A DNA stretch of 64,000 nt, from NCBI GenBank assembly GCA_029251525.1, contig JAQXDE010000066.1:186001-250000 (forward strand), written 5' to 3'. The notes under the pieces were generated by a model that saw only the letters and a list, made by a program, of their open reading frames with translations, was not told where the DNA came from and did not search any database. Positions 26,821 through 35,541 of this stretch are shown in pieces (position 1 is the stretch's first letter; the number at the start of each line of letters is the position of its first letter). Source of the DNA: Saprospiraceae bacterium (lineage in GTDB: Bacteria; Bacteroidota; Bacteroidia; Chitinophagales; Saprospiraceae). A program made the translations under genes and the position numbers.

Positions 26821-26960
26821 TATTTCTTGAATCTTACTTTTTTTAAATAATATTTTGTTTTTATTAATTTTGTAGAATTTAGTTTTGTTTAAAATAAAAA
26901 AATAGTTTGTATTTAGAATTTTATTTTGATTAAAAGTTTTTTTTAACGAACTATTCATTT

Positions 26961-26968
26961 TACATTTG
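26961..26968 (+). promoter_or_regulatory. Possible -7 promoter box (TACATTTG), candidate start of the kdsA leader
   Basis: A match to TAnnTTTG followed by TATAAT a few bases on. Transcription from here would give a leader of about 395 bases before kdsA containing the hairpins at 27003-27024 and 27131-27213, or a short terminated RNA. Confidence 0.35.
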
Positions 26969-27002
26969 TGGTATAATAGCAAAGTATATAAAACTAAGCT
27001 TG

Positions 27003-27024
27003 AAAAAGCAGAAAATTGCTTTTT
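27003..27024 (+). terminator. Terminator-like hairpin upstream of kdsA
   Basis: AAAAAGCA (27003-27010) and TGCTTTTT (27017-27024) form an 8-bp stem with a 6-base loop and a T-rich 3' arm running to TTTTTT. It lies about 30-50 bases after the TACATTTG box, so it could end a short RNA or act as an attenuator. Confidence 0.5.
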
Positions 27025-27130
27025 TAATACAAAATGAGATAATTATTTATCTCTTAAATTTTCTACCCTATGTATTTAAGTTCCCATTCACGGGAGTATG
27101 TTTGTAATGTTTATGAAAACTCAAATGGTC

Positions 27131-27213
27131 TTATTTTCGCAAAGGCGTAAAGGTTTATTGAAAAAAATCAATCGAATTTTATACTTTACAACCAAGCGTT
27201 TTTGCGAGAGTAA
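27131..27213 (+). repeat. Long imperfect hairpin, fully paired if G-U wobbles are allowed on the + strand
   Basis: TTATTTTCGCAAAGGCG (27131-27147) faces CGTTTTTGCGAGAGTAA (27197-27213). Of 17 positions 13 are Watson-Crick and the other four are all T-G or G-T, so the plus-strand RNA would pair throughout. Inside the loop, TAAAG (27148-27152) can pair with CTTTA (27184-27188) and ATTGA (27157-27161) with TCAAT (27168-27172). It could be a structured leader element or a decayed copy of a dispersed Bacteroidota intergenic repeat with CGCAAAG cores. Confidence 0.5.
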
Positions 27214-27369
27214 AATTTTTCTTCCCGAAAACATATTTCAAAATTAACAGGTGTTTTCTATTAAATTGGGAATTGTTTTTTTTGAAAGAGTGAAGCTAAA
27301 TCAAGAATTGAAATATTTGTGATTATTGGTTCACTTATTTTGTTTTCTTAATTACAAACCTAACTAACA

Positions 27370-28185
27370 ATGTTAAACCAAGTACCAAAAATTAAATATT
27401 CAGATCGAAACCACTTTTTTTTAATAGCCGGTCCTTGTGCGATAGAAAGTCGAGAAATGGCATTTGAAATAGCAGAAAAAGTAAGTGGCATTTGCGATCG
27501 TTTAGAGATTCCCTATATTTTTAAGGGATCGTATCGAAAAGCGAATAGGTCAAGGTTGGATTCATTTACAGGCATAGGAGATGATAAGGCGTTAAATATT
27601 TTAAAAGAAATAGGAGAAAAATTCGATTTACCTGTAACGACTGATATTCATTCAGAAGAAGAAGCAGCAAAGGCTGCTCATTTTGTTGATATCCTACAAA
27701 TCCCTGCTTTTTTGTGCCGACAAACTAATTTATTAGTTGCTGCTGCCAAAACAGGGAAATTTGTCAATATCAAGAAAGGGCAATTTGTAAGTTCTGATGC
27801 AATGAAATTTGCCAGGGATAAAGTTGTTCAATCTGGAAATAACAGAGTTTGGCTGACTGAGAGAGGGACTACTTTTGGATATCAAGATTTAGTTGTTGAC
27901 TTTCGAGGAATTCCTCAAATGCAGAGTTTTGGAGCACCGGTGGTTTTAGATTGTACGCATTCTCTGCAACAACCTAATCAAGCAAGCGGGGTTACAGGTG
28001 GGAATCCTGAAATGATTGAGACTATTGCAAAAGCAGGTATAGCTGTAGGAGCGGATGGATTATTTATAGAAACTCATCCCAAGCCCTCAGAGGCTAAATC
28101 AGATGGAGCAAATATGTTGCCTATTGACCGTTTAGATAAAATACTACAAAGATTACTGAAAATTAGGCAATCTTTAAATTCTTAA
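27370..28185 (+). CDS. kdsA: 3-deoxy-8-phosphooctulonate synthase (KDO-8-phosphate synthase)
   Basis: 271 residues. It condenses arabinose-5-phosphate with phosphoenolpyruvate to KDO-8-P for the LPS core, so the organism makes KDO-containing LPS. Motifs: IAGPCAIES, KGSYRKANRSRLDSFTGIG, TTDIHSEEEA, IPAFLCRQTNLL, NIKKGQF, ERGTTFGY, DCTHSLQQ, ETHPKPSEAKSDGAN. Cys23 in GPCAIES with His in DCTHS, Glu in IETHP and Asp in SDGAN are the metal ligands of the metal-dependent class; the metal-independent enzymes, such as that of E. coli, have Asn at the Cys position. The gene is preceded by 597 bases without a gene but with hairpins. No kdsB or kdsD follows. Confidence 0.95.
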   Translation: MLNQVPKIKYSDRNHFFLIAGPCAIESREMAFEIAEKVSGICDRLEIPYIFKGSYRKANRSRLDSFTGIGDDKALNILKEIGEKFDLPVTTDIHSEEEAAKAAHFVDILQIPAFLCRQTNLLVAAAKTGKFVNIKKGQFVSSDAMKFARDKVVQSGNNRVWLTERGTTFGYQDLVVDFRGIPQMQSFGAPVVLDCTHSLQQPNQASGVTGGNPEMIETIAKAGIAVGADGLFIETHPKPSEAKSDGANMLPIDRLDKILQRLLKIRQSLNS

Positions 28186-28262
28186 TAATTTTATTTTGGT
28201 ATGACTTGTTATTTCGAAATATTATCCTTAAATTATAGCTACATCATCAAAACACTTTTATC

Positions 28263-28709
28263 ATGAAAACACTAAGAATTTTAACCACAGTATCGTTAGC
28301 AATAATGATTGCAAGCTCAGCAGTAGCACAGCAAGCAGAAAAAATTTTAGTAAAATCATTCAATCTGAAAGGAAATACAATTGTATTGATGGATGTAAAG
28401 GGAAATATTGAGGTTAAAGAACATAAAAGGGACTTTATTAGAGTCCAAATGGCAATTGAATTAAGGAATGGAACATCCTCAATTTTATGTTCCTTGATCA
28501 AAGCCAAAAGATATAACTTGGTCGGATCGGTTGTTGATGATCATTTTGTTCTAAATATGCCAAGTTTGGAGAAACGAGTAAAAGTTGGTGGTAAAGAATT
28601 ATCTGAAAAGGTTTCATACACAGTTTTTGCACCGTCAGATGTGCTGGTGAAATTATCAAATGATACCTCAGCTAGCAGACTAGTTGGTAAAAATTCATCT
28701 GAACTTTAA
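28263..28709 (+). CDS. Small secreted protein, paralogue 1 of a tandem pair
   Basis: 148 residues with a signal peptide (MKTLRILTTVSLAIMIASSAVAQ). The mature part reads ILVKSFNLKGNTIVLMDVKG, NIEVKEHKRDFIRVQMAIEL, then VSYTVFAPSDVLVKL, a beta-rich layout resembling the start of DUF4097-type putative adhesin repeats but far shorter. The next gene has the same length and order of segments (KILHQAFELPDENTEVTLDI, NNIMIVTTITLESG, IYEIVEMKLFIPENY), so the two are diverged tandem duplicates. I do not recognise the family. A strong terminator closes this gene, so the pair is not a simple operon. It is separated from kdsA by 77 bases. Confidence 0.7.
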   Translation: MKTLRILTTVSLAIMIASSAVAQQAEKILVKSFNLKGNTIVLMDVKGNIEVKEHKRDFIRVQMAIELRNGTSSILCSLIKAKRYNLVGSVVDDHFVLNMPSLEKRVKVGGKELSEKVSYTVFAPSDVLVKLSNDTSASRLVGKNSSEL

Positions 28710-28733
28710 AATCTTCGTTTAATATTTGTCTTT

Positions 28734-28775
28734 AAAAGGGTATAACATTTAGTTAAATATGTGTTATACCCTTTT
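28734..28775 (+). terminator. Rho-independent terminator between the tandem paralogues
   Basis: AAAAGGGTATAACA (28734-28747) pairs with TGTTATACCCTTTT (28762-28775), a 14-bp perfect stem followed by TCTTTTATT. Confidence 0.87.
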
Positions 28776-28842
28776 TCTTTTATTACAATTAAACTATTTT
28801 AGGGCTTTATTTGTGAAAACAAAATTAGATAACTAATATTTT

Positions 28843-29280
28843 ATGAAATACATCCTCACTATTCTAATAACTTTTTTTGCAGTTTCGAGTAATGCCCAAG
28901 TCAAAAAAATACTTCATCAAGCCTTTGAGTTACCTGATGAAAATACCGAAGTAACGTTAGATATTTTTGATGAGTTTGAAGTTGAAAAATGGGCAAGTAA
29001 TAATATTATGATTGTTACAACAATAACATTAGAAAGTGGTATTCAGCATGTCCTAGATTTTTATGTTAGTGAAGGAAGATATGATGTTGGAAAATCAGGA
29101 GAAAAAAAATCATTGATTTTAACCTCAAAGGACAAAGTAAGAAAACAGATGAAATATAAAGATGCTCTCATTTATGAAATAGTGGAAATGAAATTATTTA
29201 TTCCTGAAAATTATGAATTTGAAGATAAGAATCGATTGGTTAAAAAATTAGAGGATACTGTTTTGTCTATTGATAATTAA
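28843..29280 (+). CDS. Small secreted protein, paralogue 2 of a tandem pair
   Basis: 145 residues with a signal peptide (KYILTILITFFAVSSNAQ, cut after about residue 19). It matches the preceding gene in length, domain order and several positions (an Ile-Leu plus basic stretch directly after the signal; an E-V-E/K core strand; the final F-x-P segment), though overall identity is low. It is more acidic than paralogue 1. No catalytic motif, cysteine or membrane helix is visible. Its own terminator follows. Function unknown; likely periplasmic or surface. Confidence 0.68.
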   Translation: MKYILTILITFFAVSSNAQVKKILHQAFELPDENTEVTLDIFDEFEVEKWASNNIMIVTTITLESGIQHVLDFYVSEGRYDVGKSGEKKSLILTSKDKVRKQMKYKDALIYEIVEMKLFIPENYEFEDKNRLVKKLEDTVLSIDN

Positions 29281-29304
29281 TTAAATGAAATTTTACAAAA
29301 AGAG

Positions 29305-29338
29305 GCATCTTGCGTAAAGTTCGTAAGATGCTTTTTTT
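29305..29338 (+). terminator. Rho-independent terminator
   Basis: GCATCTTGCG (29305-29314) pairs with CGTAAGATGC (29322-29331, one G-T pair), followed by seven T. Confidence 0.87.
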
Positions 29339-29418
29339 ATTATTTTGGTACAATATTTCACCTATTCTAAATTGAAGGATTATAATCGTAATTTTTGTTT
29401 CATTAATCTAAATAAATT

Positions 29419-29892
29419 ATGAAAGCGATTTTGTTTTATTGTTGCATTTTTAGCTTTATTTTATTTTTCGAGAGTTGTCTTAATTCTGCCCCTTCAGAGA
29501 AAATGATTGAACAATCAAATGATTTTTTTTATGAAGAAATACCGAAAGGGACACTGATGTATGACTTCTCGGATGATGAAACTTTTGAATCTTTTATTGA
29601 AAAATTTTCTTTGGATAGTTTATTTCAAGAGAGTAGAATAGTGTTTCCATTGAAGAAAAAGTATTTAAATGAAAATTTAAAAGAGGAAGAAAAGTTTGTA
29701 GAAGCTATAGATTGGTGGAGAGTAATTTTAGAAAGCACAGACAATTATTCCATGCGGTTTTTTGAAAAGAAGAAAGTTAATCTCGGGATGGTAGAATTCA
29801 GAGGGGTTGAAAATGGTGTTAGTGTTACTTATACTTTTGAGTTAAACGGTGGGGAATGGTTTTTAGTTGAGATGGAGGATTTTTCAATCTAG
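29419..29892 (+). CDS. Lipoprotein, DUF4348-like
   Basis: 157 residues. The N-terminus KAILFYCCIFSFILFFESC is a lipoprotein signal with Cys at about 20. The mature part has DETFESFIEKFSLDSLFQES and RIVFPLKKKYLNEN, resembling DUF4348 proteins of Bacteroidota as far as I can recall, and ends with a beta-rich section (VSVTYTFELNGGEWFLVEME). These are secreted proteins of unknown role, probably ligand-binding with a cystatin/NTF2-like fold. It lies alone between two terminators and the flavoprotein gene, which starts 53 bases on and may be cotranscribed. Confidence 0.68.
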   Translation: MKAILFYCCIFSFILFFESCLNSAPSEKMIEQSNDFFYEEIPKGTLMYDFSDDETFESFIEKFSLDSLFQESRIVFPLKKKYLNENLKEEEKFVEAIDWWRVILESTDNYSMRFFEKKKVNLGMVEFRGVENGVSVTYTFELNGGEWFLVEMEDFSI

Positions 29893-29944
29893 TTTGTATT
29901 GGTTAGTATTCATAATAATTGTAATATAAGCTTAAAGAAAATAA

Positions 29945-31252
29945 ATGAAATACCAAATTCCTAATAGTAATTTTCTTGGGAAACCATTTGATCAGAAACA
30001 AACATACACCATTGTAGGAGCAGGAATAAGTGGCTTATTATTGGGCTATCAATTAAAAAAAGTTAAAGTCCCATTTAAGATTGTTGAACAAAATGACTTT
30101 GGAGGAGGGATCTTACAAAGTGTCCAAACGGATCTTGGTCTAATTGAAAAGGCCGCCAATGGTTTTATTTGGTGCAAAGAGATTCAATCTATTTGCGACG
30201 ATCTTAAATTAGAAATATTATCACCAAAGTCCACTTCTAAAGCAAGGTATATGGTGAAAAATAAAAAACTCCGTCGTATTCCGCTATCTTTCTTTGATGC
30301 GATAAGGTTGATCAGAACTTTTACCAAAAAGCAGTCTGGAATTTTCGAAACACTTGAAGATTTTGGTCATTATTTTTTAGGAGAAAAGTTGACAGCTCAA
30401 GTTTTGGAACCTGCATTTCAGGGAATCTATGGTGCTCCTGCTGATCAATTAAGTTTTCCAGGAGCGATTACCCCACTTGCTAATGCATTCAATGAGGTCA
30501 ACTATTTGCGTCCAGCATTTAAAAAAATGCGGAGTACTTCAACTGTATCTGAAAGAAAAAAAAAATCTGAAGGAACACATGGATTTAAGAATGGGATGGG
30601 AGAGTTTACTCAAAGACTTTCTGAATATTTATACAATGATATTGAATGGAATATAGATGGACTCACCTTAAAAGATGAAAAAGAAAATCTGATTCTTACT
30701 ACTCCTGCCTATATTTCAAAACATTTTTTCAAAACTAAAGATGAAAAGATGTTTCAACAATTGGACTTGGTAAAATATAATTCAATGATCTCTGCAACAT
30801 TATTTTTCCAAAAATCAGCTTTGAAAAAATTTAAAGAAGGATTTGGATGTTTAATTCCACAAAAAGAAGGACTAAATATTTTAGGAGTTTTATTCAATTC
30901 TTGCATTTTTGACTTTAGAGTGAAAAATGATGATTTAGTTAGTTTGACTTGCCTTTTAAGGGATGATTCGTTGAATAAAAAGTGGTTTGTACAAAATGAT
31001 ACATTTCTTAAGTCTATGATTATCAGTGATTTAAGTGAGTTGTTTGAAGTTAGGGAAGCCCCATTAGATATGATTGTTACTAAGTGGGAGAATGGAATTC
31101 CTCTATACAGTCCTAACCTTTATCAGAGTTGGTTTTCCATGGATGAATTGTTAAAGAATCAATATTCTAATCGAAATTTATTTGGAAACTACACAGGAGA
31201 GATTTCTGTGCGAGCTTTGGCACAATCTTCTCATGCTATTATTATGAAATAA
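29945..31252 (+). CDS. FAD-dependent protoporphyrinogen oxidase-like protein
   Basis: 435 residues. The FAD-binding Rossmann motif TIVGAGISGLLLGYQLKK (about 22-40) is followed by an acidic FKIVEQNDFGGG and LIEKAANGFIWCKE, which corresponds to the GPNSF-type motif of HemG/HemY protoporphyrinogen oxidases. EPAFQGIYGAPADQLSFPGA is a family hallmark, and the C-terminus NLFGNYTGEISVRALAQSS contacts FAD in relatives. It should oxidise protoporphyrinogen IX or coproporphyrinogen III in haem synthesis, or a related amine/carotenoid-like substrate. It is somewhat short (typical about 450-480). No other haem gene is in the window, so the assignment is probable rather than certain. Confidence 0.8.
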   Translation: MKYQIPNSNFLGKPFDQKQTYTIVGAGISGLLLGYQLKKVKVPFKIVEQNDFGGGILQSVQTDLGLIEKAANGFIWCKEIQSICDDLKLEILSPKSTSKARYMVKNKKLRRIPLSFFDAIRLIRTFTKKQSGIFETLEDFGHYFLGEKLTAQVLEPAFQGIYGAPADQLSFPGAITPLANAFNEVNYLRPAFKKMRSTSTVSERKKKSEGTHGFKNGMGEFTQRLSEYLYNDIEWNIDGLTLKDEKENLILTTPAYISKHFFKTKDEKMFQQLDLVKYNSMISATLFFQKSALKKFKEGFGCLIPQKEGLNILGVLFNSCIFDFRVKNDDLVSLTCLLRDDSLNKKWFVQNDTFLKSMIISDLSELFEVREAPLDMIVTKWENGIPLYSPNLYQSWFSMDELLKNQYSNRNLFGNYTGEISVRALAQSSHAIIMK

Positions 31253-31398
31253 ACTAAACAAACGTATTTTGCTTTCCCCATTAAGAATTTAACTTAACCA
31301 TGATAAAGTAATTCCCTTTATTTATCGATTTATCCTTCAAGTTAATTCTATATTTCCTTTTCATTCATGAACCTTCCCCTCGAAATGATTATATCTTT

Positions 31399-34300
31399 AT
31401 GCAATTTTTCAAATTTAAATCAACTCTTGTTGCATTTTTTATTTTCTTCTTTTTTCTCCAGTCAAATGGTCAAAAGAATGGTTGGGATTTACTCCGTGAG
31501 AATCATTTGCTTGAAGCCAAGTCAGAATTTTTAAATGCCTTACGACTTAATCCATATGACGAAGATGCATTATGTGGTATGTTGTTTATATCAGAGGTTC
31601 TACAAGATCAATTGAACTATAAAAAATATGCAAATGAATTAATTGAATCCACCTGGAGTAATGAAAATTTTGCACTATTTAAACATTTATTCAAAGGTTC
31701 ACCAAGCCAAATATTAGTCAATAATCTTGATCCATCATTTCAGCTTAATGCAATTTTAACTCAAGCTGAATTGGAATTTGAAAAAAGAAACTTTGAAAAA
31801 AGTCGAGCAATGATTCAGTCTGTTGTTCAAGATTTTAATTGGAGTGTAATTGGTGCCTTTGAAAATATTTCGGGTAGTGGACATATCGAGCAAAAGCTAA
31901 TAGAAGCAGAATGTTTTAAGCCAGCCAGAATTTATAAAAATGAACAAGGTTTAAAAATGAAATGGGTGGAACGAACTCAGAGAGCACCAAATGGAGAAAT
32001 TAATTTTAATGAAAATTTAGCCTACCAGAGGAATGGAACTTATTATGCCAATACATTTTTGACTATTGAGAAAGATAAAAAAATTCAATTTAGAATAGGG
32101 CGAAATACACCCATGAGAATTTGGTTGGATGACGATTTAATTTTCGATAAAAAAGATAATATTAAATATTGGAGAGATGGGGAAATTATTGAACTGACGT
32201 TAAAAAAGGGAACCCATAGAGTCCTTGTAAAAGCCTCAACTTATTTAGAAGATGGAGGTAGAAGTGAATTATATTTATGTTTCAATGATCAATACGATGA
32301 AGGTGAAATTAATAATAATCAAGATGAAAATTTTCATGGTAACGAATTGAAGAATAAAATCTACAAAAGTAGAGGTAGTCAAATTGCAAAATTTGCTTTT
32401 AGGGTCACAGATACCAATGGAGAGTTAATTGAAAATATTTCGAGTAATTTTTTTGGGGAAAATAGAACTCAAAAATACCGACCAAAATTGATTGAAAAGC
32501 AATGGATTAGATTATTACTGGATAAAATAAAAGAGGATTCATCAGATTGGAAAAATTATTATCTATTAACCAAAATGTATTTGTTAATGGAGTTGAGTGA
32601 AGAGGGGGAAGAGTGGCTTTATTCCAAAATGGAAACTCATAAAAATGAATTTTATTTTAAATTTTTATTTGCAAAAATATTAGCTGCTAATGATAAAGGT
32701 GAATTAGCAGAGGCAATATTGAGTGATGTTTCTTTGGATAAAATACCTATTGTAGCAAAACTAATTAGTCAATTAGAGAAGGTAGATCGCAAAAATGACT
32801 TTGCTAACTATCATTCTAAAGTAAAACAAATTTTACATTTTTCACCAACTCATAAAAATGCATTGGTGGCATATTTAAATTGGTTAACTGAACATGGAAA
32901 AGAGGGGGAACAAAAAGATTTTGTTAGAAATTTTTTAGCGGAATATTCAAATTCTGGCTATCGAGATTTATTTCTAAAATATTTAACAACTTACAAAATG
33001 GAGGGAACTGATTTTGAAAGTAAGTCGAAAAAAGAAATTGAAAGGAATGGGGTTATAGCTCTAGAAAAAATGAAAACACAATTTAAAGAGTTCGACTATT
33101 TGAATGCTATTGCTTATTACAAAGAGAAAAATAATGATGAAAAAGTAATTAAATTATATGATGATCTGATAGATTTGTTGCCCTACCGCTCATATTATAT
33201 GAAGGAAAAAGCAGATTTTTTAGTGGAACGAAAACGGTGCGATGATGCCATTTCATTATTTGATAAAATTTTGATCCAAAATCCATATCACTCTCGAATA
33301 TTAGAAAAAATTGGCGAATTATATACAGAAAAATCCCTAGAGGATATGGCCTTGGAGTTTTTTCAGTCCGCTAAAGAAATAGATGTTGCGACTCAAAAAG
33401 GAACCTATGTGCTCAATAGATTGAGAAAAAAAATAGATAAAATTGAGGGATTAGGATCCAAAAGGAAATATTTTCAAAATTTTTTAACAACAACATTACA
33501 AAAGGATAAAAAATGGAAAGAAAAATATCAAAATGCCGAGTCTTTAATTTTGATGTACAATGTACAAGCATCACTAAATGAGGAAAATCGCTTGAATTAT
33601 CATCAGAAATTATGGGTGGAAATATTGAATTCAGCAGGAGTCAATTATTGGACAGAAGTAGATTTTAGTTTTCTGGGCGAGATTGGAAAAGTTAAAGTAA
33701 TTAAAAAAGATGGTTCAGAAGTAACACCTTCTAGAAACTGGAACTTGGTAGTTTTCCAAAATCTACAACCAGGTGATTTGATTGAGATTGAAGGATTTTC
33801 TAATAGTGATATGACTCGTGAAATTCCTAATGAGATGTATCATATGGCTTGGTTGTCGATGGAGGTTCCAATTTATAAAAGTGTTTTTGAGATAGTTTTG
33901 CCGAAGGAGAAAAAACTGAATTATGTCTGTAATAAATTGCACTGTATTCCTAAAATACGTGAAGAAGACAAGGTGAAAATTTATTCATGGGAAAACTATG
34001 ATACACCTAAAAATGAACATGAAGAGGCTGTCTTGGACAAGATGGATAAGTTTGCTTGGCTTATGTTGAGTACTCAGCCTGACTGGAGAAAAGTAGTGAA
34101 ATGGTATGAAGGAAAAACTTATCGAAGACTCGAAGCTAATTACGAGGTGAAAGATCAATTAACAAAAATTGTTAATAATAATATGACAGAGGAAGAGAAG
34201 GTTAAAGTAATTTATAATTTTTTGACTACTGAAATTGCCTATTCTCACGTTCCATTTTTAAATTCGAATTATATTCCAAATAAACCATCTAAAACAATTA

Positions 34301-35289
34301 GTACAAGGATTGGAGATTGTAAAGATGTATCGTCTTTGATGATTTCTATGCTGCGAGAACTAAATATTGAAGCCTATTATGTTTTGGTTCGGACGAGTGA
34401 TTTTACACACCTAGAATCAAGGCCATCTGTATTAGCATTTGATCATGTATTGGTAGGTTACCGATTAAAAGGCAAAGAAATGCGCTATGTTGACTTGACA
34501 ACAGATTATTTTTCTAACAACGTACTTCCAAAAAATAATAATGACCAATGGGGACTTTTAATTAAATCAAATGAAAGTGAATTATTTCGATTGCCTAATG
34601 ATCAATTAAATGTGGATAAAAATTTTTTTAAAATAAAAACTAATGCTCGAATTGAAGATGAGCGCAATCTTGTATTTCAAGTTAAAATAGAGGCTAAGGG
34701 ACTAATAGCAGGCGAGTGGAGAGAGTTACTAAATAATAAAACTACTCAAAACGATCATCTTTTATTTTGGAAAGAAAATCTAGCCTCGGCTGAATTTGAC
34801 CATTTAAAGATTCAAAATTTTTCTTTTGAATTTTTATCAAATATTGATTCTAGTTTGATGGCCTCCCTAGAATTAAAAGCATTTCATCATTTAGAAAAGG
34901 TGAGTAATTTTCAAATTTTGCAACTTCCAATTTTACATCCAATTACAACTCGTACGGCTTTATTTGGAGAGATTCGACATAATAATTTATCGTTAGGTGA
35001 TTTATTTAACTTGGCACCAAGCGAACAAACTATTGATTTACAAATTCCAAATGGTTATGAGTTTCTTGAAACCCCAAGAGATATTATTAGAGAAAATGAA
35101 TTTGGGAGTTATCAATTAATTTTTAGGAAAAAGAAATCAGGTCTTAGGGTTTCGCGAAAATTAGTTTTTAAACAACATTTTCTATCAAGTGAATCTTATT
35201 CTGATTTTAAAATATTTTATTTGGAATTGTTGGACGGGGATCGAACAAAATTGGCAATTCGGAAACGTAAGGATTTAGGTTATAAATAA
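31399..35289 (+). CDS. Large secreted TPR protein with DUF3857 and transglutaminase-like domains
   Basis: 1296 residues with a signal peptide (about 1-24, ending at SNGQ). The N-terminal half has helical TPR-like repeats (LLEAKSEFLNALRLNPYDED, and again DDAISLFDKILIQNPYHSR, MALEFFQSAKEIDVATQ) interrupted by a PA14-like beta section (IQFRIGRNTPMRIWLDDDLI). Residues about 730-880 match DUF3857, and about 940-1040 a transglutaminase-like core with Cys974 (GDCKD), His1016 (FDHVLVGY) and Asp1032 (YVDLTTD), a complete triad. The remainder is a beta-sandwich. Family members are periplasmic or outer-membrane proteins of unknown role, perhaps peptidase-like or crosslinking. The gene stands alone; a DUF6435 gene follows after 78 bases. 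Confidence 0.86.
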   Translation: MQFFKFKSTLVAFFIFFFFLQSNGQKNGWDLLRENHLLEAKSEFLNALRLNPYDEDALCGMLFISEVLQDQLNYKKYANELIESTWSNENFALFKHLFKGSPSQILVNNLDPSFQLNAILTQAELEFEKRNFEKSRAMIQSVVQDFNWSVIGAFENISGSGHIEQKLIEAECFKPARIYKNEQGLKMKWVERTQRAPNGEINFNENLAYQRNGTYYANTFLTIEKDKKIQFRIGRNTPMRIWLDDDLIFDKKDNIKYWRDGEIIELTLKKGTHRVLVKASTYLEDGGRSELYLCFNDQYDEGEINNNQDENFHGNELKNKIYKSRGSQIAKFAFRVTDTNGELIENISSNFFGENRTQKYRPKLIEKQWIRLLLDKIKEDSSDWKNYYLLTKMYLLMELSEEGEEWLYSKMETHKNEFYFKFLFAKILAANDKGELAEAILSDVSLDKIPIVAKLISQLEKVDRKNDFANYHSKVKQILHFSPTHKNALVAYLNWLTEHGKEGEQKDFVRNFLAEYSNSGYRDLFLKYLTTYKMEGTDFESKSKKEIERNGVIALEKMKTQFKEFDYLNAIAYYKEKNNDEKVIKLYDDLIDLLPYRSYYMKEKADFLVERKRCDDAISLFDKILIQNPYHSRILEKIGELYTEKSLEDMALEFFQSAKEIDVATQKGTYVLNRLRKKIDKIEGLGSKRKYFQNFLTTTLQKDKKWKEKYQNAESLILMYNVQASLNEENRLNYHQKLWVEILNSAGVNYWTEVDFSFLGEIGKVKVIKKDGSEVTPSRNWNLVVFQNLQPGDLIEIEGFSNSDMTREIPNEMYHMAWLSMEVPIYKSVFEIVLPKEKKLNYVCNKLHCIPKIREEDKVKIYSWENYDTPKNEHEEAVLDKMDKFAWLMLSTQPDWRKVVKWYEGKTYRRLEANYEVKDQLTKIVNNNMTEEEKVKVIYNFLTTEIAYSHVPFLNSNYIPNKPSKTISTRIGDCKDVSSLMISMLRELNIEAYYVLVRTSDFTHLESRPSVLAFDHVLVGYRLKGKEMRYVDLTTDYFSNNVLPKNNNDQWGLLIKSNESELFRLPNDQLNVDKNFFKIKTNARIEDERNLVFQVKIEAKGLIAGEWRELLNNKTTQNDHLLFWKENLASAEFDHLKIQNFSFEFLSNIDSSLMASLELKAFHHLEKVSNFQILQLPILHPITTRTALFGEIRHNNLSLGDLFNLAPSEQTIDLQIPNGYEFLETPRDIIRENEFGSYQLIFRKKKSGLRVSRKLVFKQHFLSSESYSDFKIFYLELLDGDRTKLAIRKRKDLGYK

Positions 35290-35367
35290 TTTTTTTTGAA
35301 ACAAATTGATAAACATTTTTCTACTGTTAATGTTCTAACTTTAATTCATAAAAAAAAACTATTATTT

Positions 35368-35541
35368 ATGTTTGGACTGTTTAAAAAAGACCCGATAAAA
35401 AAGTTGGAAAAAAATTATCTGGCACTCATGGAAAAAGCGATGGAAATTCAGCGCTCTGGAGATCTTAAACATTATGCTAGACTCATCGAGGAGTCAGAAA
35501 TGATTCAAATGAAAATTCAAGAATTAAAGAATGGAAAATAA
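35368..35541 (+). CDS. DUF6435 family small protein
   Basis: 57 residues from the ATG at 35368. A TTG-initiated frame from 35296 would add 24 residues of unlikely leader, and the family starts at MFGLFKKDPIKKLEK. The rest (YLALMEKAMEIQRSGDLKHY, RLIEESEMIQMKIQELKNGK) is one long amphipathic helical hairpin. The protein is cytoplasmic and of unknown function, widespread in Bacteroidota and Gammaproteobacteria as I recall it. The stop overlaps the next gene by 11 bases, so the two are translationally coupled. Confidence 0.8.
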   Translation: MFGLFKKDPIKKLEKNYLALMEKAMEIQRSGDLKHYARLIEESEMIQMKIQELKNGK

